Assembly: GCA_043812935.1 (NCBI GenBank)
Contig: JBDRLO010000048.1
Location: forward strand, 1 to 9,283
DNA from: JBDRNE01 sp043812935
Lineage (GTDB): Bacteria; Omnitrophota; Gorgyraeia; Tantalellales; Tantalellaceae
Length of the DNA stretch: 9,283 nt
Reading direction: 5' to 3'
Made by a program: the position numbers and the translations under genes. A model generated the notes under the pieces. That model was not told the DNA's origin and searched no databases. It worked only from the letters and a program-made list of their open reading frames with translations. This document shows, one piece after another, positions 1 through 7,520 of this stretch; position 1 is the stretch's first letter, and each line of letters starts with the position of its first letter.

Positions 1-1
1 T

Positions 2-154
2 AAAAAGAAAGGCGGGTTTTTACGTGCGGGAGAACTTGCCGGAGATTTAAAATTGTATCGTCAGAGTTATTGCGGATGTATATACAGCTTGGAAAAACAA
101 TTAGCAAAAAATGACAAAAGACAAAATTCAGTAATGACAAATAACAAAAAATAA
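2..154 (+). CDS. queH: C-terminal end of epoxyqueuosine reductase QueH (partial, 5' end outside window)
   Basis: Reading from base 2, an open frame of 50 codons runs to a TAA at 152-154; the start lies before the window. The peptide contains LKLYRQSYCGCIYSLEKQ. I recognise YRQxYCGCxYS as the conserved C-terminal cysteine motif of QueH (DUF208), the metalloenzyme that reduces epoxyqueuosine to queuosine in tRNA; the CGC cysteines belong to its metal and redox site. After the motif, about 18 residues form a low-complexity Lys/Asn/Gln-rich tail encoded by repeated AATGACAAA (110-118 and 133-141). That tail looks like non-conserved sequence read through to the first available stop. The next gene, tilS, also modifies tRNA and starts 72 bp downstream. 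Identification rests on the C-terminal motif only. Confidence 0.8.
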   Translation, partial: KKKGGFLRAGELAGDLKLYRQSYCGCIYSLEKQLAKNDKRQNSVMTNNKK

Positions 155-182
155 ACGGGTAGTTTTATGTGTACGAGTGTAG

Positions 183-202
183 GGGGTAGGCATGCCTGCC
201 CC
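183..202. repeat. GC-rich palindrome between queH and tilS
   Basis: GGGGTAGG (183-190) and CCTGCCCC (195-202) form an 8-bp stem with one G-U pair around the self-complementary CATG. It is strikingly GC-rich against an AT-rich background. No T-run follows, so it is not a classical intrinsic terminator. It resembles dispersed intergenic palindromes with a GGCATGCC core that I associate with many environmental genomes. It lies 24 bp before the tilS start codon, so it would sit in the tilS leader if tilS is cotranscribed with queH. Confidence 0.6.
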
Positions 203-226
203 GTCGTTATATAAAAAGGGAAATAC

Positions 227-1246
227 ATGAATAAGCGAAATAAACTATCATATTCCGCTTTTTTGAAAACGGTAAAAGATACGGTAAAGCATAATAATAT
301 GTTTCAAAAGGGCGATAGGGTTCTTGCGGCGGTGTCCGGCGGCGCTGATTCGGTGTGTCTTCTGAAAACGCTTTTAGAAATCAGAAAAAAAATGCATATG
401 GAAATAGTCGTTGCTAATATGGATCATTGTCTTCGCGGAATTGAATCCGCGAATGATTCGTGTTTTGTGAAAGAATTAGCAATGAATCTGGGGGTGGATT
501 TTATCCACAAGAAAATAGATGTTAAAAAGGGCAGAAATAAAAAAAATTCGATTGAAGAATGCGCTCGAGAGGAGCGGTATAGGTTTTTTAAAAATGCTGC
601 TCAAGCAAAAAACTGTAATGTTATTGCTACAGGGCATACTATGGATGACCAGGCTGAAACGGTATTAATGAGGATTATTTATGGAGCGTCTTTATCCGGT
701 ATTGCGGGTATTCCCGCGGTTAGAGATGAGAATGGTTTTAGGGTTGTCCGGCCTCTAATAAATTCTGAAAGGACGGATATTATTGCTTTCTTACAGGAAA
801 CCGGGCTTAATTACGTGGAAGATAAAAGCAATTTTGATACAAAGTTTGCGCGTAACAGCATAAGGCATGAAGTAATTCCTTTTTTGAAAAATTATAATCC
901 GAGGATAAAAAGGACACTTTCAAACCTGGCCGAATCACTCAGAGAAGATTACGTGTTTTTGTCTTCGGAACGGGAAAAGCGGCTTAAAAAATACGATAAT
1001 ATAAATTCGGTGAAAATCGAAGATGTTATATTGCAGCCAAAAGCCATAAGAAAGGAAATTTTTAAGAAACTTTTTAAAAAAACAGGAGGTATTTTAAAAA
1101 AACTAACTCATCGGCACTGGAAAGACATGGATAATTTTTTAACACGAACCGAAAGAAATAAATCTTTAGATTTACCCGGAGGTGTAAAAATTTATAAACA
1201 AAAAAATGAAATAGTTTTTAGAAAAACAAATTTAGATACAGAATAA
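227..1246 (+). CDS. tilS: tRNA(Ile)-lysidine synthetase TilS
   Basis: TilS attaches lysine to C34 of the CAU-anticodon tRNA-Ile using ATP, changing its decoding from AUG to AUA. The 339-residue product has the PP-loop ATP-binding motif SGGADS at 37-42, then NMDHCLRG at 65-72, and the family signature ATGHTMDDQAET at 135-146. After these come GIAGIP (159-164), RPL (176-178) and the tRNA-contacting stretch DKSNFDTKFARNSIRHE at 200-216. The C-terminal part, ending in a LDLPGGVKIYK segment (316-326), is short compared with the roughly 430-residue E. coli enzyme, which is normal for compact TilS proteins. The ATG at 227 has AAGGG at 216-220, six bases upstream. TilS next to ftsH is a widespread pairing, but the hpt gene often found between them is absent. 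I see no promoter immediately upstream, so cotranscription with queH is likely. Confidence 0.96.
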   Translation: MNKRNKLSYSAFLKTVKDTVKHNNMFQKGDRVLAAVSGGADSVCLLKTLLEIRKKMHMEIVVANMDHCLRGIESANDSCFVKELAMNLGVDFIHKKIDVKKGRNKKNSIEECAREERYRFFKNAAQAKNCNVIATGHTMDDQAETVLMRIIYGASLSGIAGIPAVRDENGFRVVRPLINSERTDIIAFLQETGLNYVEDKSNFDTKFARNSIRHEVIPFLKNYNPRIKRTLSNLAESLREDYVFLSSEREKRLKKYDNINSVKIEDVILQPKAIRKEIFKKLFKKTGGILKKLTHRHWKDMDNFLTRTERNKSLDLPGGVKIYKQKNEIVFRKTNLDTE

Positions 1247-1276
1247 CAAAGAAAGTTTTCTTTTATTCATGAAAGT

Positions 1277-1305
1277 TTGACCGAACTAAAAGCGTATGCT
1301 ACAAT
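1277..1305 (+). promoter_or_regulatory. Sigma-70-type promoter for ftsH and downstream operon
   Basis: TTGACC at 1277-1282 and TACAAT at 1300-1305 are separated by exactly 17 bp. TG at 1297-1298 makes an extended -10 element. Transcription would start near 1312, leaving a leader of about 45 bases before the ftsH ATG at 1357, with AGGAA at 1343-1347 as ribosome binding site. It is the only good promoter I found between tilS and nnrD, so it probably serves the whole ftsH-to-nnrD run. Confidence 0.75.
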
Positions 1306-1356
1306 ACAGTCAAAAATTATTATTTTATATTAAAAATAGGTTAGGAAATTAAAATT

Positions 1357-3261
1357 ATGGCAGATAATAAAAAATTAAGAAATCAGATAAAGAAAAGGAT
1401 AAAGAATCCTTCTAATAAACCGTCTAAAAACAGGAAGTTTTCTCCTGATAAGTTTAGTTGGATTTTGATAGTTGTAGGTATTTTTTTGATTTTTCAGTGG
1501 GTTTTTTCTTCTTTTGAACAGACCTCAAAAGACCTTACCTATAAAACCTTTTACCAGATGTTGGAATCTAATAATGAAACAGGGGATATTATTTCTGCTG
1601 TTATAATAAGAGACCGTGTTTCAGGCAAACTTAGTGACGGGAAAAGTTTTGTGGTAAACATTCCGGCAGAAGATCCGGGTTTAATTAAACTTCTAAGAGA
1701 AAATGTCCCCAGCTTTGATGTCAGTCCGTCGCAGACTTTACTCTCAAACCTGTTTTATTCACTCGGGCCGATGTTGATATTTATTTTGTTTCTTTGGTTT
1801 TTTATATATCGGGGAGCAAGCGGCGGCGGGAAAGTAATGTCTTTTGGAAAATCAAGGGCGCGTCTTGCGACAAAAGACAAAATGAAAATAACGTTTAAAG
1901 ATGTAGCCGGTATAGAAGAGGCAAAAGAAGAGTTAAAAGAAGTTATAGAGTTTTTAAAAGAACCTCGTAAATTTCAAAAACTTGGCGGCAGAATGCCAAA
2001 AGGAGTTCTTTTAATGGGGCCGCCGGGTACGGGAAAAACGCTTCTGGCTAAAGCTGTCGCAGGTGAGGCAGAAGTTCCGTTTTTTAGTATTTCCGGTTCG
2101 GATTTTGTAGAGATGTTTGTCGGCGTGGGCGCTTCGCGGGTCAGGGACCTTTTTGAACAGGCAAAAAAATCTGTTAAAATGAGCCAGAAGGGGTGTATTA
2201 TTTTTATTGATGAGATAGACGCTGTTGGCAGGCAGAGGTTTTCCGGTATAGGCGGAGGTCATGATGAACGGGAACAAACGTTAAACGCGCTTCTCTCTGA
2301 AATGGATGGTTTTGATACCGCAGGCGGGGTTATTTTGATAGCCGCAACTAACCGTCCAGATGTTCTTGATCCCGCGCTTTTAAGGCCCGGCCGTTTTGAC
2401 CGGCAGGTAGTTGTGGATCAGCCGGATATTGTCGGACGTGATGCTATACTTAAGGTGCACGCGCGCGATGTAAAGATGAAAAAAGATATAGACCTTTATA
2501 AAATAGCGCGGCAGACGGCAGGTTTTTCAGGAGCAGATTTAGCCAACTTAATAAATGAAGCGGCGTTACTTGGCGCGCGGCGCAATAAAAATGAAGTGGA
2601 AGAAGAAGAACTGCAGGAATCCATGGAACGTGTTATGGCAGGGCCGCAAAGGAAATCCCGTAAAATAAGCGAAAGTGAAAAGAAAATCATTGCTTACCAC
2701 GAAGCCGGGCACGCGCTTATGTCATATCTCATAGAAGGTGCGGATCCATTGCATAAGGTAACGATTGTTTCACGCGGGATGGCTTTGGGATATACAATGC
2801 AGCTTCCCCGCGAAGACCGGTATCTTTACAGAAAAACTCAGTTTATCGGTAGGATTGCCGGTATGCTGGGTGGCCGAGCCAGTGAAGAAATTACTTTTAA
2901 GGAAATTTCCACAGGCGCGCAGGATGATATAAAAAAAGCTACTGAACTAGCGCGGGATATGGTTACACAGTATGGCATGAGTGAAAAGCTTGGACATTTG
3001 ACGGTCGGTAGACGGCACACACAAATATTTTTAGGCCGCGATATTACGGAAGAAAGAAATTATAGTGAAGAAACAGCCAGAGTAATAGATGAAGAAGTGA
3101 AAAAAATAGTAGATAGCTGCTATAATACCGCCAAAACTAAACTTGAGGAAAACAAAGTTAAACTTGATTTGTTGGCGAACAAACTGATTGAAAAAGAAAC
3201 GATGGAAGAAGCGGAAGTAAGGGTTCTTCTTGGATTAGAAAAAGAACATTCTGATAAATAA
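1357..3261 (+). CDS. ftsH: ATP-dependent zinc metalloprotease FtsH
   Basis: FtsH is a membrane-anchored hexameric AAA+ protease that unfolds and degrades damaged membrane proteins and selected regulators. The 634-residue product has a basic cytoplasmic tail (1-33), a first membrane helix about 34-52, an extracytoplasmic segment to about 136, and a second helix about 137-151. The AAA+ domain carries Walker A GPPGTGKT (221-228), the pore motif MFVGVG (253-258), Walker B IIFIDEID (281-288), and the second region of homology TNRPDVLDPALLRPGRFDRQ (331-350) with arginine fingers R343 and R346. The protease domain has HEAGH (448-452) as the zinc site, with D524 in STGAQDDI as the probable third ligand. 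A GRDITEERNYSEETA stretch near the end is also typical. Length is normal. The basic N-terminal extension of about 30 residues is longer than in E. coli, where the first helix starts almost at the N terminus. Confidence 0.98.
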   Translation: MADNKKLRNQIKKRIKNPSNKPSKNRKFSPDKFSWILIVVGIFLIFQWVFSSFEQTSKDLTYKTFYQMLESNNETGDIISAVIIRDRVSGKLSDGKSFVVNIPAEDPGLIKLLRENVPSFDVSPSQTLLSNLFYSLGPMLIFILFLWFFIYRGASGGGKVMSFGKSRARLATKDKMKITFKDVAGIEEAKEELKEVIEFLKEPRKFQKLGGRMPKGVLLMGPPGTGKTLLAKAVAGEAEVPFFSISGSDFVEMFVGVGASRVRDLFEQAKKSVKMSQKGCIIFIDEIDAVGRQRFSGIGGGHDEREQTLNALLSEMDGFDTAGGVILIAATNRPDVLDPALLRPGRFDRQVVVDQPDIVGRDAILKVHARDVKMKKDIDLYKIARQTAGFSGADLANLINEAALLGARRNKNEVEEEELQESMERVMAGPQRKSRKISESEKKIIAYHEAGHALMSYLIEGADPLHKVTIVSRGMALGYTMQLPREDRYLYRKTQFIGRIAGMLGGRASEEITFKEISTGAQDDIKKATELARDMVTQYGMSEKLGHLTVGRRHTQIFLGRDITEERNYSEETARVIDEEVKKIVDSCYNTAKTKLEENKVKLDLLANKLIEKETMEEAEVRVLLGLEKEHSDK

Positions 3262-3272
3262 ATTTTGACAAC

Positions 3273-4097
3273 ATGAAAATTAAAGATTATGTTTTGCCGA
3301 TTACTGAACGTACTTGTGTCATGGGCATTTTAAATGTAACACCTGACTCGTTCAGTGACGGCGGCATATATCGGGATCCGTCTAAGGCGGCGGCAAGGGC
3401 GCGACAATTAGTATCTTCCGGAGCCGATATAATAGATGTAGGCGGAGAATCGTCCCGTCCGGGTGCGGAAAAAGTTTCAGAAACCGAAGAGCTTTGCAGG
3501 GTAATACCGGTTATTAGAGCTGTTAAGGATGCTGTTAATGTCGCGATATCGATAGATACTTATAAAAGTGAGGTAGCGCGCCAGGCTTTAATGGAAGGCG
3601 CGGTTATTGTGAATGATATTACTGCGCTCAAGTATGATTCTTGTATGGCAGAAACAATAGCCGGATTTGATGCCGGAGTCATTCTGATGCATATGAAAGG
3701 AACTCCGGAAACAATGCAGGAATCTCCTTTTTACGGTAATTTAATAAACGAGATTTATGCTTATCTTGAAGAATCGGTTATTTTGGCTGAAAAGGCGGGG
3801 ATTGATCCATCAAAGATAATAATAGATCCCGGAGTTGGGTTTGGGAAAACGGTTCAGCATAACATTTCGATTTTGCGGGAATTAAAACGTTTTAAGAAAT
3901 TAAAAAAACCGGTTTTAGTCGGAACGAGCCGTAAATCTTTCATTGGGAAACTTACGTCAAAAGGTATTGATGAAAGAGAGTTTGGTACTGCCGCGTCTTG
4001 TGCGGCGGCAATAATAAACGGAGCTGACATTATACGCGTGCATAATGTTGGCGCAATGAAAGATGTCGCGATTATAACGGATAAATTATTTAGGTGA
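3273..4097 (+). CDS. folP: Dihydropteroate synthase FolP
   Basis: FolP condenses the pterin pyrophosphate with p-aminobenzoate to form dihydropteroate in folate synthesis; it is the target of sulfonamides. The 274-residue TIM-barrel protein shows the pterin-site motif MGILNVTPDSFSDGG at 17-31 and the loop-2 motif DVGGESSRPGA at 55-65. It also has SIDTYK (93-98), VNDITAL (113-119), LMHMKGTPETMQ (138-149), DPGVGFGKT (185-193), VGTSRKSFIG (216-225) with the substrate-binding Lys, and RVHNV (255-259). All expected motifs are intact. The gene begins 11 bp after ftsH. There is no clear Shine-Dalgarno sequence before the ATG, so translation may depend on coupling to ftsH. The ftsH-folP pairing is common in bacteria. 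Confidence 0.97.
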   Translation: MKIKDYVLPITERTCVMGILNVTPDSFSDGGIYRDPSKAAARARQLVSSGADIIDVGGESSRPGAEKVSETEELCRVIPVIRAVKDAVNVAISIDTYKSEVARQALMEGAVIVNDITALKYDSCMAETIAGFDAGVILMHMKGTPETMQESPFYGNLINEIYAYLEESVILAEKAGIDPSKIIIDPGVGFGKTVQHNISILRELKRFKKLKKPVLVGTSRKSFIGKLTSKGIDEREFGTAASCAAAIINGADIIRVHNVGAMKDVAIITDKLFR

Positions 4098-4102
4098 GGG
4101 CC

Positions 4103-4903
4103 ATGGAATTTTTTTTAGGTTATTGGGAAATAACACTTGAAATATTGATACTATGGGGTGTTTATTATTTAGTATATTTACTGTTGAAAGAAACAGCTGC
4201 GGAACAGGTTTTAAAAGGGATAATAATAATTACCGCTGTTGTTATGCTGACGCGAGGGTTTAATCTTGTAATAATCAACTGGTTGTTAACTAGGATATTA
4301 GCAATTTCAGTTATCGCGTTTCTTATTATTCTTCAGCCGGAAATCAGAAGAGCTTTAGCCAGCATAGGCCGATTTGGAATATTTTCAGGACAGAAGGAGA
4401 CTATTGAAGAAATCGCGAAAGCAGCGGTTGTGCTTTCAAAGAAAAAAAACGGCGCATTAATTGCTATAAGCCGTGAAAGTGGTTTACGTCGTTATGTGGA
4501 AAGTGGTGTTAGCATTGACAGCAGGGTTACAAGTGAGTTAATTAATACTATTTTTGCGCCGAACGCTTCTTTGCATGACGGCGGTATAATTATTTCAGAT
4601 CAGAGAATAGAAGCTGCTGCTTGCCTTTTTCCGCTTACTCAAAACCCGAATGTTTCAAAAACCATGGGTACGCGGCATAGAGCCGCATTGGGGCTTACCG
4701 AAGAAACAGATGCCGTGGTTATTGTAGTTAGCGAAGAAACCGGAGCAATATCTTTAGCTCATGGTGGAAGAATGACAAAAGACATTGAAGCTAAAGATGT
4801 ATCAAAAGTTCTGGAAAGATTATATATACCGAGAATAAAAAAACGGTCTTTTTTGTCAAATCTAAAGCCGGTATTAGAAAAATATAAAATAAAACGGGGA
4901 TAA
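4103..4903 (+). CDS. cdaA: Diadenylate cyclase CdaA (DacA)
   Basis: CdaA makes the second messenger cyclic di-AMP from two ATP; it controls potassium and osmotic balance and cell-wall state. Counting from the ATG at 4103 (266 residues), three membrane helices lie at about 12-30, 38-59 and 63-79, followed by the cytoplasmic DAC domain. The catalytic motifs are LHDGG at 157-161, where most CdaA proteins have DGA, and GTRHRAA at 189-195; an SEETG segment follows at 210-214. A GTG at 4094 would give 269 residues and overlap the folP stop by 4 bp. I prefer the ATG because AGGTGA at 4092-4097 is a good ribosome binding site five bases before it, while nothing suitable precedes the GTG. Its partner cdaR follows after 3 bp. 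Confidence 0.95.
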   Translation: MEFFLGYWEITLEILILWGVYYLVYLLLKETAAEQVLKGIIIITAVVMLTRGFNLVIINWLLTRILAISVIAFLIILQPEIRRALASIGRFGIFSGQKETIEEIAKAAVVLSKKKNGALIAISRESGLRRYVESGVSIDSRVTSELINTIFAPNASLHDGGIIISDQRIEAAACLFPLTQNPNVSKTMGTRHRAALGLTEETDAVVIVVSEETGAISLAHGGRMTKDIEAKDVSKVLERLYIPRIKKRSFLSNLKPVLEKYKIKRG

Positions 4904-4906
4904 AAC

Positions 4907-5374
4907 ATGAAATTGGGAAGCATTATTTTTAATAATTTTTGGGCTAAGATTATTTCATTGGTTTTGGCAGTGGCAACCTGGTTTTATGTCTTTGATTTAA
5001 TTAATAGTGAATCTTTTGGACAGAAGAAAGAAACAGCAGAAGATGTTTTTTCGCGGTATAAATTTATAGTAAAAGAAGTGCCGGTAAAACCTGTTTTTAC
5101 CGGTAAGGCAAGAGAAGGGTATAAGATTGATTTTGACGCAGTAAAAATTGAACCGCCAAAAATAGCCGTATTCGGGCCAGAAGAAATTATAGAAGATGTA
5201 AAAGAACTCAGAACCGATAAAATTGATCTTGGCGAATATACCCGCAGTACAAATCTACGGCTTGGCATTAACTCTGACACAAAGTTTTTGCGGATAAAAA
5301 GCAACGCTGTAGAATTATATCTTCCGGTAGAAGTTGAAAAAGTCGTAACTGTGCAACCAAAAAACGAGAAATAA
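4907..5374 (+). CDS. cdaR: YbbR-domain protein, CdaR-like regulator of CdaA (short form)
   Basis: CdaR/YbbR proteins are anchored by one N-terminal helix with extracytoplasmic YbbR domains, and they modulate CdaA. The 155-residue product has a basic N terminus and a membrane helix at about 11-29 (FWAKIISLVLAVATWFYV), which matches the family's characteristic anchor. One beta-rich region of about 110 residues follows (KEVPVKPVFTGKAREGYKI, then FGPEEII and IDLGEY), as in a single YbbR repeat. B. subtilis CdaR is much longer, with several repeats, so this is a minimal version. I see no frameshift, and the gene ends cleanly. It starts 3 bp after cdaA, with GGGGAT just before the ATG as a likely ribosome binding site. 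The neighbour and the helix motif support the call; sequence in the repeat is weakly conserved. Confidence 0.82.
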   Translation: MKLGSIIFNNFWAKIISLVLAVATWFYVFDLINSESFGQKKETAEDVFSRYKFIVKEVPVKPVFTGKAREGYKIDFDAVKIEPPKIAVFGPEEIIEDVKELRTDKIDLGEYTRSTNLRLGINSDTKFLRIKSNAVELYLPVEVEKVVTVQPKNEK

Positions 5375-5429
5375 TATCCATAAATTATTATAGTATAACA
5401 GTTTAAGGTGAAATGCGAAAGGGTGAAAA

Positions 5430-6146
5430 GTGGTAAAATTAGGCGTTAATATAGATCATGTTGCTACTGTAAGAGAAGCGCGTAAAACGTTTGAACCGGA
5501 TCCTGTCAGTGCTGCAATTATGAGCGAAAAAGCAGGATGTGACGGTATCGTGTGTCATTTGCGAAAAGACCGGCGTCATATAAATGATACGGATTTGAAC
5601 AAACTAAAGAGTGCCGTTACAACGCGTTTAAATCTTGAAATGTCAGTTGATGAGGAAATAGTTGATATTGCCTGCACAGTTAAGCCGGATCAGGCAACTA
5701 TTGTTCCTGAAAACCGCCAGGAAATTACAACCGAAGGCGGACTTGATGTTGTTAAAAATTTTGACAGGGTACAAAAGGTTGTACAAATGCTTAGTGCGGA
5801 AGGCATAGCTGTAAGTTTATTTATTGATCCGGAAGCTGAACAGGTTGAAGCTTCAGTCCGCGCCGGTGTAAAAATTGTGGAGTTTCACACGGGCCGTTAC
5901 GCTGAAGAGTTTAATTCAGGAGGCGATTATAAAAAAGAGCTTTTAGTTCTTGAAGACATGACAGAACTTGGTATCAGCAGAGGATTAACGGTATGCGCGG
6001 GACATGGATTAAATTATAACAATGTATCATTGGCAGCAAAGATTAGCGGTATATATGAATTCAATATCGGCCATTCAATAATTTCAAAAGCTGTTTTTGT
6101 TGGGCTTTCAGCTGCAGTAAAACAAATGAAAGAACTCATCTCATGA
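5430..6146 (+). CDS. pdxJ: Pyridoxine 5'-phosphate synthase PdxJ
   Basis: PdxJ closes the ring in the DXP-dependent vitamin B6 route, joining 1-deoxyxylulose 5-phosphate and 3-amino-2-oxopropyl phosphate to form pyridoxine phosphate. The 238-residue TIM barrel carries VNIDHVATVREAR (6-18), HLRKDRRHI (43-51; the usual HLRED has K here), NLEMS (68-72) with catalytic E70, and VPENRQEITTEGGLDV (92-107). Further on are EFHTGRYAEEF (151-161), AGHGLNY (190-196) with H191, and FNIGHSIISKAVFVGL (211-226). The start is GTG at 5430, chosen because the peptide aligns from VKLGVNIDH; AGGGTGA at 5420-5426 precedes it closely. A PdxJ enzyme implies the E. coli-type B6 pathway, with pdxA presumably elsewhere. 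pdxJ followed directly by acpS is a conserved pairing in Proteobacteria. Confidence 0.97.
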   Translation: MVKLGVNIDHVATVREARKTFEPDPVSAAIMSEKAGCDGIVCHLRKDRRHINDTDLNKLKSAVTTRLNLEMSVDEEIVDIACTVKPDQATIVPENRQEITTEGGLDVVKNFDRVQKVVQMLSAEGIAVSLFIDPEAEQVEASVRAGVKIVEFHTGRYAEEFNSGGDYKKELLVLEDMTELGISRGLTVCAGHGLNYNNVSLAAKISGIYEFNIGHSIISKAVFVGLSAAVKQMKELIS

Positions 6147-6532
6147 ATGTTTCAGGTATAGGAATAGACGCGGTTGATATCGGCAGGTTTAAAAAAGCAA
6201 TAGAAGAATGGGGCGAAAGTTTCCTTAAAAAAATTTTTACCCAACGTGAAATAGAATACGGTGGAACAAAAAAGTCTTATGCTATGCATCTGGCCGGTAA
6301 ATTTGCGGCAAAAGAAGCTGTAAAAAAAGCTATTCCAAACGGTGCTGAAATAGGACTTAACTGGGCGCAGATAGAGATCCTGAATGGGGAAGACGGAAAG
6401 CCTTATGCGTGTTTGCATGGGCGGGCTGAAGAACTGATGGAAAAATATAATTTGTCAAAAATTTATGTCAGTATTTCGCATACTGATAAACTTGCGATAT
6501 CAAACGCGGTAGGGGTGAAAAATGGTGCATGA
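6143..6532 (+). CDS. acpS: Holo-[acyl-carrier-protein] synthase AcpS
   Basis: AcpS moves 4'-phosphopantetheine from coenzyme A onto acyl carrier protein, activating fatty acid synthesis. The 129-residue product is a normal single-domain AcpS. GIGIDAVDIGRF at 5-16 has the magnesium-binding D9. FAAKEAVKKA at 54-63 has E58 and K62, and SISHTDKLAISNAV at 110-123 has the conserved SISH. The ATG overlaps the pdxJ stop in an ATGA junction (6143-6146), which implies translational coupling. The gene also overlaps nnrD by 11 bp at its 3' end. Confidence 0.95.
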   Translation: MNVSGIGIDAVDIGRFKKAIEEWGESFLKKIFTQREIEYGGTKKSYAMHLAGKFAAKEAVKKAIPNGAEIGLNWAQIEILNGEDGKPYACLHGRAEELMEKYNLSKIYVSISHTDKLAISNAVGVKNGA

Positions 6533-7382
6533 TCATATTGGGAAAATACTAAAACGTTGCGAAGATTCACACAAAGGCGATTATGGTAAAGTTTTTATTC
6601 TTGCCGGTTCCTACGGGATGACAGGCGCGGCTTTTTTATGTTCACAAGGCGCGCTTTTATCCGGCAGCGGTTTAGTAACTAACGGTATACCAAAATCGCT
6701 GAACCAAATTATGGAAATAAAACTTACGGAAGTCATGACATTACCTTTGGATGAAACAAAAAACTTCAGTTTAAGTTTGAAATCAAAAGACACAATATTA
6801 GATTTTGCCAAAAAATGTGATGCTGTTGCAATCGGTCCGGGATTGGGTAATAACCCGGAAACTTATAATCTTGTAAAGGCACTTATAAAAGAAATAGAAC
6901 AGCCCCTAGTTTTAGATGCTGATGCAATAAACGCCATGGAAGGAGATCTGGAATTAATAAAACAGAGAAAGTTTGCGACAGTACTTACTCCTCATCCGGG
7001 AGAGATGGCTCGTTTAATTGGTAAAACAGTCGAAGAAGTGCAGTCAAACAGATCCGAGACAGCAAAAATCGTTGCAGAACTAACTTCAGCAGTTGTGTGT
7101 TTAAAAGGCCATTGTACGGTTGTTGCTGATTCTTCAGGTGATACCTACACTAACGAAACCGGTAATTCAGGAATGGCAACCGGCGGCACAGGAGATGTGT
7201 TAACCGGGATGATAACTTCGTTTATCGGCCAGGGCATAGATATTTTTAGTTCAGCGGTTTCCGCGGTATATTTACACGGTGCAGCCGGAGATATTGCCGC
7301 TGAAAAAAAAGGCCAGTTCAGCATGACCGCTTCGGACGTATTAAATTTTATCCCCGAAGCATTTGACAAAGCCGGCATTTAA
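6522..7382 (+). CDS. nnrD: ADP/ATP-dependent (S)-NAD(P)H-hydrate dehydratase NnrD
   Basis: NnrD repairs damaged NADH and NADPH by dehydrating their hydrated S-form, at the expense of ADP or ATP. The 286-residue ribokinase-fold protein shows HKGDYGKVFILAGS (17-30), GPGLG (105-109), LDADAINA (131-138) and TPHPGEMARL (156-165). It also has CLKGHCTVV (193-201) and the signature GNSGMATGGTGDVLTG (214-229), with D225 as the likely catalytic residue. This is a stand-alone dehydratase, without the NnrE epimerase domain fused to it in E. coli. The ATG at 6522 lies inside the end of acpS. AGGGGTGA at 6511-6518 serves it, and the GTG at 6525 is a possible alternative. acpS next to nnrD is a common arrangement. 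A consensus promoter for the following tRNA-like unit is embedded in its last codons. Confidence 0.95.
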   Translation: MVHDHIGKILKRCEDSHKGDYGKVFILAGSYGMTGAAFLCSQGALLSGSGLVTNGIPKSLNQIMEIKLTEVMTLPLDETKNFSLSLKSKDTILDFAKKCDAVAIGPGLGNNPETYNLVKALIKEIEQPLVLDADAINAMEGDLELIKQRKFATVLTPHPGEMARLIGKTVEEVQSNRSETAKIVAELTSAVVCLKGHCTVVADSSGDTYTNETGNSGMATGGTGDVLTGMITSFIGQGIDIFSSAVSAVYLHGAAGDIAAEKKGQFSMTASDVLNFIPEAFDKAGI

Positions 7383-7390
7383 TGTATAAT
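7363..7390 (+). promoter_or_regulatory. Perfect-consensus sigma-70 promoter upstream of the tRNA-like fragment
   Basis: TTGACA (7363-7368) and TATAAT (7385-7390) both match consensus exactly, with a 16-bp spacer. The element straddles the nnrD stop codon. Transcription would begin near 7397, about 58 bases before the tRNA-like sequence at 7455. Such strong promoters are typical of stable RNA genes, which fits its position. Confidence 0.8.
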
Positions 7391-7454
7391 ACGATAATTA
7401 GTTTTATCAGGTAGTTTTGATCTGTAGGTTTTTAAGGATTTATGACATAATAAC

Positions 7455-7494
7455 GCCGGCGTAGCTCAGGGGTAGAGCAGGGGTTGTGTAAACC
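7455..7494 (+). pseudogene. 5' half of a tRNA-Thr(UGU)-like gene, truncated in the anticodon stem
   Basis: The sequence folds as the 5' half of a tRNA. It has acceptor strand GCCGGCG (7455-7461), TA, D-stem GCTC/GAGC (7464-7467 and 7475-7478) around the loop AGGGGTA, A at position 26, then GGGGT (7480-7484) as the 5' anticodon stem. The loop T-G-TGT-A-A (7485-7491) places UGU as anticodon, and ACC (7492-7494) pairs with the last three stem bases. From 7495 the similarity ends: the rest of the anticodon stem, the T-arm and the 3' acceptor strand are absent. Position 33, nearly always U, is G. The gene cannot give a normal tRNA as it stands. It could be a scar of integration or deletion, or part of a tRNA-like RNA. 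Confidence 0.7.
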
Positions 7495-7520
7495 GAAACA
7501 GACATTTCGCGTAACACCTT

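Noticed and set aside
1248..1263. AAAGAAA/TTTCTTT inverted repeat after tilS as a terminator
   Set aside because: The loop would be only two bases and the stem is nearly all A-T with no following T-run, so it would not be a stable terminator.
2011..2277. Minus-strand open frame of 88 codons within ftsH, and similar minus-strand frames within cdaR, acpS, nnrD and the nucleotidyltransferase
   Set aside because: Each lies wholly or almost wholly within a well-supported plus-strand gene, has no recognisable motif and no ribosome binding site, and is expected by chance opposite lysine-rich genes.
5386..5400. A separate promoter for pdxJ (TATAGT/TATAAC)
   Set aside because: No -35 element stands at the proper distance, and the region is AT-rich enough to give such boxes by chance.
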